From: Hemicentrotus pulcherrimus
Lineage: Eukaryota; Echinodermata; Echinoidea; Camarodonta; Strongylocentrotidae
Assembly: GCA_003118195.1 (NCBI GenBank)
Contig: BEXV01001716.1
Location: 58,941 to 69,238, forward strand
Reading direction: 5' to 3'
Length of the DNA: 10,298 bases
The notes below the pieces were generated by a model that searched no databases, was not told the origin of the DNA, and saw nothing but the letters and a program-made list of their open reading frames with translations. Shown one piece after another: positions 7,301 through 10,298 of this stretch. The position numbers were made by a program, and so were the translations under genes. How positions within the stretch are numbered: the stretch's first letter is position 1; every line of letters starts with the position of its first letter.

Positions 7301-10067
7301 TTTGGACAACTGCACATAAAAGAATGGACTTGATTACGGTAGTCAGTGACCAAACAGACCAAAGTTTTCCTCATGTTTTGATTTCGCGCATGTGATAGGT
7401 GCTGTCGCGTCCTCACTAGTTGTAAAATACCTGATTGGCCCCAAGTCAGGCCCCGGGAAAGACATGTAGTCTCGTCAGGCTACACTCTCTTTGAGGTATG
7501 AAGAAGGGATGTATTGACACTTGCTCAGCAAGCACTTCCTCGTTTGATATTCTATCAGTCCATTTTATTGAGAGAAAAAAATCTTCACAGGAACCACATT
7601 TCTGCCCAGGTAACAATCAGTCCCTTATATCTCTTTTTTTTTCTTTGTAGAGTCAAAGAGGAGCCTATGTCAGATGCGTCCTTCCACGACCCACAGTCAC
7701 AGCCCCAGGACGATGTAGCTGAAAACCACAGCGAAACATCCTCATCAGAGACACCATCGAATCAGCCACTCTCGTTTCACGGCCTCAGGTAAGCTCTGGT
7801 AGACCTAGACCCTTAGGCTTGCATTTCGCAGGTTATGAAAGGCTGAATTTATGAAACTTTTGAACCTGGAATCAGGAATAGGAACACCAATCACAATTGC
7901 CAATTTGCATTGCTTGCACCATAATGTACTCATTAGACATGTTAATGCGCAGATTCTAATTCTCTATTCACCAAGTTTTTGCTGTGTGATGGACTGTGGC
8001 ATAGACTCTAATCATGTCCTATTTAAAGCCCTGGCAAGAAACAGCACAATCACCACATGTAACATATGTAACACTCCTTGCGGTATCTTACAAAAATCAT
8101 CCATCCATGAAGATGTTCGACTATCACCAAAATGTTATGATTGATGTGGGGATTGGCTTACAAATTAAACATTTTTGTTAAACATTTCTTGAATTTTGTT
8201 AAAGATCTTGGTCGCATTCATTGGATTTGAGATATTTTGGAAAATCTTTTACCAAAATTCACCTTTTCCTTTGTTGAAGATAAGCATTCTCAACAATATT
8301 TTAATACACATCTAGTGAAGAAGAAACAACCATGTTTGAAAAAAGTAATTCTGGGCTTTATAAAGTGTCATGATTGCAGCCAATGACGACATGAGTCAGC
8401 CACTTTAAGAGATTTAAGGCAATGAACTTGAAGTTCCATTCTGGACAGAATACCTTACACAACTACAGGTAGGCCTATATTTACCCAATCATCCATGACT
8501 TAATCATAAATATATGTCTTTGTATGAACTGTACAAAATATGTTTGACTGCTAGTTGTACACAGCATGTTTATTGCAAATAAATTTATTTTACTGGTATC
8601 ATTTTTTTCAATTTCAGTGGGATGGATTTGGATGATTCCGGTGGAGCCGTAACAGTGGTTGAAACAGAAGAGAGAGGAGAAGAGGGTGTGGTGGATGAGA
8701 GTAGCAATGAATGGTATGCTGGGGTGAAGGAGGAAGACAATGGAGAGGACGCAGTAGGAAGCACGTCAGCAGGGATGGGTGGCGTGAAAAGAGAACTCAT
8801 GAGTGGGGACGATGAGAACTCACAAGACGTGGTAAGTTGTAGGCGTTTTCCCTTGATGGTTCAAGGTTTACCAGTTATACCTCTTATAACAGTTATCAGG
8901 GATGCAAGTTTTCAATCAAAAGCCTGAATTTTAGGCCCTGGCGATTTTTTTTCTGGCCATAGTTAAGGTTTTTTGTGTAAAAAATAGCTCATTCTAGGTA
9001 ATTTTCAGGCCCTCTGATCAATTCTAACTGGCTTCCCTGAGTTGTACCTGAGCCGCCATGATAAGGTGCTAAAGCGTTTAACAAAATTTCTTCCTATCGG
9101 GTACCCATTCACTTCACCTGGGTGGAGAGTAGCAAATGTAGATTAATGTCTTGCCATGTCAAATCATGAACCATAAGATCTTTAGTCCAATGACTGTGAC
9201 ACAGAAAAAAGATATTAAGTGACCATGTAAGCCTTGTGAGGCAGTACATTCATGAAAAGTGGTATCTCATTAAAATGAATGAGTTCTTTAGATTTGGCTT
9301 TTATCTGCTTTGCTAGAAGGGAATTATGTCAGCTTGGAGCTTTTAGAGAGTTTACTGGGTTTTACTTCTCAGCATACAATACGATCATTGCCAAATCATT
9401 ATCCCAATGATCATTTTAACAGAAGATAGAAGAAACAGTAATTGGGGAATCCCCTCTTGGATCACAAATGACAACAAGCCACGCCCTGGATGTTGATACC
9501 ACGTCTCCTGTGGAGAAGAAGATCCACTTAAATATGCCACCTAGAAAGAAGTAAGTATCAAAACTCTTCTTCCATTATCATGATTCTTCTAAATATTGGA
9601 TGTAGGGCTACGTGGCTGGCTGTGAACAGGACTGCCTTGCTTTTAAAGAAACAAGAATATGTATATAGAAATAATAGAATAAATGTGAAGGTCCCAAATA
9701 CATCTCATACTTGCGATAAATCTTCTGAAAGATATTAAACACAAAGTAACCCACAAAACACATATTAACACAATTAATGCTTCATTGTAAGTCCAATGTA
9801 GAAGGTAAAATTCACCCTGTAGATCCATAATGACATGATTTCTTTTATTAAGTTGTCTTTGTGTTTCACAGAAATAGATTGAATGAAGCAATTTTATTTT
9901 TATTCATGTAAATTATTGTTTATATTATATTTTGAATGAATTTGTGTCTATATATATCTCTCTCTCTCTCTCTATTTTCATTCCCTATATCTGCCATGTG
10001 TCTTTTCTCATTTCTTTAACTTTCCTTCACTTTTTTTTCTTTTTCATCTTTAAGGAAAAAGAAGTGA
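1203..10067 (+). CDS. SUPT7L: SUPT7L / STAF65-gamma orthologue, whole gene (10 coding exons seen)
   Basis: This entry spans the spliced coding region; the exons are listed separately. The product is a structural subunit of the nuclear SAGA/STAGA histone acetyltransferase coactivator. In that family a histone fold pairs with TAF10 and helps hold the complex together. What the sequence shows, in order, is an N-terminal segment with H-W-G-E and P-H-L-H-Q-P-S-A, a predicted helix ([19 protein letters not shown]), a histone fold over exons 3-5 ([42 protein letters not shown]), a helix ending in RIQDYH, a VKEEPMSD motif, an acidic tail, and a final run of five lysines. These landmarks match vertebrate SUPT7L in the same order. 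The exons listed give about 390 residues against 414 in human. Only the exon 2-3 junction breaks frame, so the model is incomplete there. Identity as SUPT7L is very likely; the exact protein is not settled. Confidence 0.9.
1361..2161 (+). other. SUPT7L: Intron 1
   Basis: GT-AG intron of 801 bases. Its middle is the TTAA-bounded element at 1493-1876. The last 280 bases hold a short AG-rich patch (about 2023-2055) and otherwise nothing recognisable. Confidence 0.85.
1493..1876. mobile_element. MITE-like element, TTAA-bounded with inverted ends (intron 1)
   Basis: The left end TTAAAGGGATCCGGTAAC (1493-1510) is the imperfect reverse complement of the right end GTTAAACGATCCCTTTAA (1859-1876), with three mismatches in 18. 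TCTCAGATT also recurs inverted just inside both ends. Both outer ends are TTAA, the target duplicated by piggyBac-type transposases. The 384-bp interior has no credible transposase reading frame, so this would be a non-autonomous element. The superfamily is inferred only from TTAA and could be wrong if those bases belong to the repeat itself. Confidence 0.72.
2162..2279 (+). CDS. SUPT7L: SUPT7L coding exon 2
   Basis: The acceptor is CTTCACCAG (AG at 2160-2161) and the donor is GTAAGT at 2280. One base completes the codon split from exon 1 (CAA, Gln), followed by 39 full codons. The competing AG at 2168 would bring in a stop within ten codons, so it is rejected. The peptide contains [20 protein letters not shown], a basic helix that matches the conserved I-x-L-I-Q-H-N-R-R-L-R segment of vertebrate SUPT7L, and then a Gln/His-rich end. 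It finishes at a codon boundary (92 codons so far), which is not compatible with the best acceptor of the next exon. Confidence 0.88.
2668..3129. repeat. Dispersed repeat block with spaced direct repeats
   Basis: The stretch 2668-2790, with TTTTGGGGTCACAGGGCTC and GTTATCTCAAGAACC, has the look of a dispersed repeat common in marine invertebrate genomes. Two related segments of about 57 bases at 2796-2852 and 3072-3129, both with GCACGC, GGATCC, GCTAAAA, TAAAGG and ACCAA in the same order, lie 276 bases apart in direct orientation. The second touches the 3' end of the retrotransposon coding fragment. It may be part of that element's 3' region, with the first copy from a related insertion. Confidence 0.5.
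2845..2969. repeat. Tandem duplication, period 66 bp
   Basis: The segment 2845-2903 recurs at 2911-2969 with only a few differences. Both copies contain AAATTACTAAAATAAGAAAT followed by CAGAAATCACCACA and end in ATTAATGG. Two copies are present, separated by seven bases of linker. There is no coding potential. Confidence 0.9.
3139..3426 (-). pseudogene. LINE ORF2 C-terminal fragment
   Basis: The 95 codons contain [28 protein letters not shown], a central charged helix, and [14 protein letters not shown] before the stop. This is the conserved region after the reverse transcriptase in LINEs of this group, where R-T-x-R-F...S-F-[IV]-P-x-A-I is the usual end. It is separated from the reverse transcriptase part by a stop (about 3471-3473) and a frame change at the A-run at 3447-3454. 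The methionine at the start is incidental. Confidence 0.85.
3472..3987 (-). pseudogene. Reverse transcriptase core fragment (YADD), inactive
   Basis: This open stretch of 171 codons carries [18 protein letters not shown], a P-Q-C-C-V-L-S-P motif (residues 37-44) in place of the usual P-Q-G-C-V-L-S-P, and the catalytic Y-A-D-D at residues 66-69 (3781-3792). It then carries [23 protein letters not shown], where N-x-x-K-T-K-E-M-I-[IV]-D-F is typical, and [18 protein letters not shown]. The upstream palm motif A, which carries the first catalytic aspartate, is missing. The frame jumps from the K-P-K-T-Y-A segment straight into Q-Q-K-L. With motif A lost and the motif B glycine replaced, it cannot be active. 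The first methionine is not a true start. Confidence 0.9.
4280..4389 (+). CDS. SUPT7L: SUPT7L coding exon 3 (histone fold, helix 1)
   Basis: The strong acceptor TTTCCCTCCTTTCAG ends at 4279 and the donor is GTAAGT at 4390. The conserved frame starts with one base finishing a split codon, then reads [20 protein letters not shown] and [16 protein letters not shown]. The R-Q-L...A-V-A-T-I...H-x-G-[YF]-D pattern is the first helix of the SUPT7L histone fold. Joining this acceptor directly to exon 2 would give the wrong frame and a stop after 11 codons. Either another exon with a length of 2 modulo 3 lies between, or the AG at 4294-4295 is used, which is in frame but has a poor pyrimidine tract. 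The coding identity is certain; the 5' boundary is less so. Confidence 0.87.
4390..5043 (+). other. SUPT7L: Intron 3
   Basis: GT-AG intron of 654 bases, AT-rich. It contains two extra GTAAGTA donor-like strings near 4819 and 4839, but no partner acceptor with coding sequence. No repeat or RNA gene was recognised. Confidence 0.8.
5044..5165 (+). CDS. SUPT7L: SUPT7L coding exon 4 (histone fold, helix 2)
   Basis: The acceptor is TCCATATTCATAG (AG at 5042-5043) and the donor is AAGTAAGT (GT at 5166). Two bases complete the serine codon split with exon 3, and the exon ends at a codon boundary. It encodes [16 protein letters not shown] and then [18 protein letters not shown]. This matches the long central helix and following loop of the histone fold. 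The A-V-D-R-E-A and G-x-T-x-F signatures are those of vertebrate SUPT7L, and this is the most diagnostic exon in the window. Confidence 0.95.
5166..6252 (+). other. SUPT7L: Intron 4
   Basis: GT-AG intron of 1087 bases that separates helices 2 and 3 of the histone fold. It is mostly the minisatellite. The flanks at 5166-5400 and 6051-6252 show nothing recognisable. Confidence 0.85.
5401..6050. repeat. Minisatellite, 9-bp unit (ACCAGTTAT) with 36-bp higher-order period (intron 4)
   Basis: About 650 bases consist of variants of one 9-mer: ACCAGTTAT, ACCAGTTCT, ACCAGTTAC, and ACCATTTAT or ACTATTTAT. In the first half the variants recur in a fixed order (CT, AC, ATTTAT, AT), giving a 36-base higher-order unit with some units dropped or added. 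From about 5650 onward the array decays, with indels and longer divergent units. Because 9 is a multiple of three and the unit lacks stops, long open frames arise on both strands. These give Tyr/Thr/Ser or Val/Thr/Gly repeats and are not genes. Confidence 0.95.
6253..6396 (+). CDS. SUPT7L: SUPT7L coding exon 5 (histone fold, helix 3 and following helix)
   Basis: The acceptor is TATCTCTGTTAG (AG at 6251-6252) and the donor is GTATTT at 6397, a weaker but acceptable site. The exon has 48 full codons in phase 0 at both ends. It encodes [18 protein letters not shown], the third helix of the histone fold (V-F-H-E-[IV]-G is near-invariant in the family). It then encodes an [11 protein letters not shown] helix and a charged coiled-coil-like stretch ([14 protein letters not shown]). 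The order and spacing match vertebrate SUPT7L. Because the exon is a multiple of three, skipping it would remove the third helix without shifting the frame. Confidence 0.95.
6397..7017 (+). other. SUPT7L: Intron 5
   Basis: GT-AG intron of 621 bases. It contains the palindromic element at 6442-6582 and an A-run. The remaining 420 bases are AT-rich with no recognised feature. Confidence 0.85.
6442..6582. mobile_element. Palindromic MITE-like element (intron 5)
   Basis: The left arm TTTCACAAAACTTGTC...GTGACAAATGACA (about 6450-6482) is matched, inverted, by TGTCATTTGTCATTG...GACTTTGTGAAG (about 6550-6582). The core also has GTGACAAA against TTTGTCAC. The left outer end AGGGCCCCATTTCACAAAA is a common start of small inverted-repeat elements in marine invertebrates. 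The matching GGGGCCC at the right has been lost or replaced by an A-run (6583-6594). There is no coding capacity. The RNA could fold into a long hairpin. Confidence 0.7.
7018..7055 (+). CDS. SUPT7L: SUPT7L coding exon 6 (38-base small exon)
   Basis: The acceptor is GCTTTACAG (ending at 7017) and the donor is AAG|GTAAGG (GT at 7056). The peptide is [12 protein letters not shown] plus two bases (AG) of a split arginine codon. It has no domain of its own and lies in the linker between the histone-fold region and the VKEEP motif. Support comes from matched phases on both sides (exon 5 ends in phase 0, exon 7 begins by completing AG|A) and from good splice sites. A linker at this point is also present in vertebrates. 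Confidence 0.82.
7056..7650 (+). other. SUPT7L: Intron 6
   Basis: GT-AG intron of 595 bases. A patch at about 7380-7490 is richer in G, C and CpG than the rest (GCGCATG, GCTGTCGCG, GGCCCCGGGAAA). It ends in a short stem, TGTAGTC-loop-GGCTACA (7465-7484). This patch may be a remnant repeat, but I do not recognise it. Confidence 0.8.
7651..7788 (+). CDS. SUPT7L: SUPT7L coding exon 7 (VKEEP motif)
   Basis: The acceptor is a long pyrimidine tract ending TTTGTAG (7650) and the donor is CAG|GTAAGC (GT at 7789). The first base completes the arginine codon, giving R-V-K-E-E-P-M-S-D. This matches the K-I-K-E-E-P-V-S-D segment found just after the histone-fold region in vertebrate SUPT7L. The rest is Gln/Ser/Glu-rich and probably disordered. 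V-K-E-E fits the SUMO consensus psi-K-x-E. The exon ends with two bases (AG) of a serine codon completed by exon 8. Confidence 0.9.
7789..8617 (+). other. SUPT7L: Intron 7
   Basis: GT-AG intron of 829 bases. It is AT-rich, with a short internal echo of TTTTGTTAAA near 8174 and 8196. A chance open frame of 97 codons lies at 7851-8144 and is not accepted as a gene. No mobile element was recognised. Confidence 0.8.
8618..8831 (+). CDS. SUPT7L: SUPT7L coding exon 8 (acidic tail)
   Basis: The acceptor is TTTTTTTCAATTTCAG (ending 8617) and the donor is G|GTAAGT (GT at 8832). One base completes serine, followed by 71 codons ending in phase 0. The peptide is Glu/Asp/Gly-rich and predicted to be disordered. 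It contains two more psi-K-x-E motifs, GVKEED and GVKREL, followed by MSGDDE. Vertebrate SUPT7L also has an acidic tail with V-K-x-E and an E-P-M-S-G segment, which fits VKRELMSG here. Residue-level similarity is otherwise low, so support rests mainly on frame, splice sites and composition. Confidence 0.87.
8832..9422 (+). other. SUPT7L: Intron 8
   Basis: GT-AG intron of 591 bases. Near its start (8868-8894) it has ACCAGTTATACC followed by TTATAACAGTTATC, an echo of the intron 4 minisatellite unit. The SINE-like fragment sits at 9095-9160. The rest is unremarkable. Confidence 0.8.
9095..9160. repeat. SINE-like dispersed fragment (intron 8)
   Basis: The string GGGTACCCATTCAC is followed by CACCTGGGTGGAGAG, AGCAAATGTAGATTAA and GTCTTGCC. 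This block resembles a short sequence seen repeatedly, in the same order, in interspersed repeats of marine animals (tACCCATT...ACCTGGGTGGAGAGaGGCAA...GTgcCTTGCCcAAGGaCAC). It is probably a fragment of such an element, most often written on the other strand. I cannot name the family without a search. Confidence 0.45.
9423..9550 (+). CDS. SUPT7L: SUPT7L coding exon 9
   Basis: The acceptor is CATTTTAACAG (ending 9422), directly followed by AAG, so CAGAAG is a NAGNAG tandem acceptor. Either AG keeps frame and differs by one lysine. The donor is GTAAGT at 9551. The peptide runs [15 protein letters not shown], then [20 protein letters not shown], then PPRKK, and ends with two bases of a lysine codon. 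The S-P sites and the rising basic charge suggest a regulated disordered end that leads into a nuclear localisation-like cluster. No folded domain is visible. Confidence 0.85.
9551..10054 (+). other. SUPT7L: Intron 9
   Basis: GT-AG intron of 504 bases. It contains a TA/TC microsatellite and a long T/C tract before the acceptor. A minus-strand open frame at 9643-9891 is treated as chance. Confidence 0.8.
9948..9974 (+). repeat. TA/TC microsatellite
   Basis: Three to four TA units pass directly into about nine TC units within the last intron, upstream of the polypyrimidine tract of the final acceptor. It is likely to vary in length between individuals. Confidence 0.85.
10055..10067 (+). CDS. 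SUPT7L: SUPT7L terminal coding exon (lysine tail and stop)
   Basis: A long T/C tract ending TTCATCTTTAAG (10054) serves as acceptor. One base completes the lysine codon from exon 9, followed by three lysine codons and TGA (10065-10067). The protein therefore ends P-P-R followed by five lysines. Vertebrate SUPT7L also ends in a short basic cluster, so this is a plausible orthologous terminus and possible nuclear localisation signal. AAG is a less favoured acceptor than CAG or TAG, but phase and tract both fit. Confidence 0.82.
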
Positions 10068-10298
10068 CATGGATGCAAGAGCTGTCTTTATTACTCAAAA
10101 AGTGCTACATGTATTATGGCTGATCTTACTTATTTATGGACAAGATACGTTGCTACTTTTACAACTGCAGAACCTTGTGTCTATTCCTAGGTCATAAGTT
10201 TGATAAAAGGCTCTTGATAGAACAACAGTGAAATAATTTGTTTGAGCATTGTTTTGTTGAGACAGTATTCCTCATATTTATATGTTACATAATACACA
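10068..10298 (+). other. SUPT7L: 3' UTR, continuing past the window
   Basis: This is non-coding AT-rich sequence after the stop codon. I see no AATAAA or ATTAAA polyadenylation signal before the window ends, so the transcript probably extends further. No repeat was recognised here. Confidence 0.6.

Noticed and set aside
7465..7484. Short hairpin TGTAGTC-loop-GGCTACA as a structured RNA gene
   Set aside because: A seven-pair stem with one G-T pair is expected by chance in a sequence of this length. No tRNA, snRNA or miRNA features surround it.
7851..8144. 97-codon plus-strand open frame with several cysteines (CNICNTPC)
   Set aside because: It lies wholly within intron 7 on the gene strand and has no recognisable family, no splice or promoter support, and a length that can arise by chance in 10 kb. 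Cross-species conservation would be needed to revive it.
9643..9891. 82-codon minus-strand open frame with a hydrophobic stretch
   Set aside because: It is AT-driven hydrophobic codon content inside intron 9. There is no homology that I recognise and no supporting signals.

Overview
The window is animal nuclear DNA. It is AT-rich, full of interspersed repeats, and carries one protein-coding gene split into small exons with consensus GT-AG introns. The gene is read with high confidence as the orthologue of SUPT7L (STAF65-gamma), the histone-fold subunit of the SAGA/STAGA transcription coactivator. Its exons keep the family landmarks: an N-terminal W-G-E and LHQPSA segment, an AVATI...ETLSDV...AVDREA...QVFHEIG histone fold, a KFW/NFW-type helix ending in DYH, a VKEEP motif, and a basic lysine tail. 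The style of the repeats and the divergence from vertebrates suggest a marine deuterostome, most likely an echinoderm such as a sea urchin. The gene call is firm; the taxon is an inference.

Layout. Bases 1-1149 are non-coding upstream sequence with a LINE-like 3' tail ending in an (ATCA)n run near 569-590 and a GA-rich homopurine tract (about 782-855). A probable UTR/coding exon begins at 1150, with the start codon at 1203 behind an in-frame stop at 1185. Coding pieces follow at 1203-1360, 2162-2279, 4280-4389, 5044-5165, 6253-6396, 7018-7055, 7651-7788, 8618-8831, 9423-9550 and 10055-10067. The last one holds the stop, and 3' UTR continues to the window end. All junctions keep the reading frame except exon 2 to exon 3. 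There the phases disagree, so a short exon is missing or unrecognised in 2280-4279, or an alternative acceptor at 4295 is used.

Introns. Intron 1 holds a 384-bp TTAA-bounded inverted-repeat element (MITE-like). Intron 2 holds a dead, antisense non-LTR retrotransposon fragment (reverse transcriptase and C-terminal part) with tandem and spaced direct repeats beyond its 3' side. Intron 4 holds a minisatellite of about 650 bp with a 9-bp unit and a 36-bp higher-order period. Intron 5 holds a palindromic MITE-like element. Intron 8 holds a SINE-like dispersed fragment. Introns 3, 6, 7 and 9 show little beyond AT-rich sequence and a TC microsatellite.

Function. There is no operon or multi-gene system. 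The exons together encode a nuclear protein of about 390-400 residues: an N-terminal leader, a histone fold expected to pair with TAF10 in SAGA, and an acidic disordered tail with three SUMO-consensus-like motifs and a terminal lysine cluster. I found no convincing new biological system. The points most worth following up are the exon 2-3 phase break and the structured intronic minisatellite.
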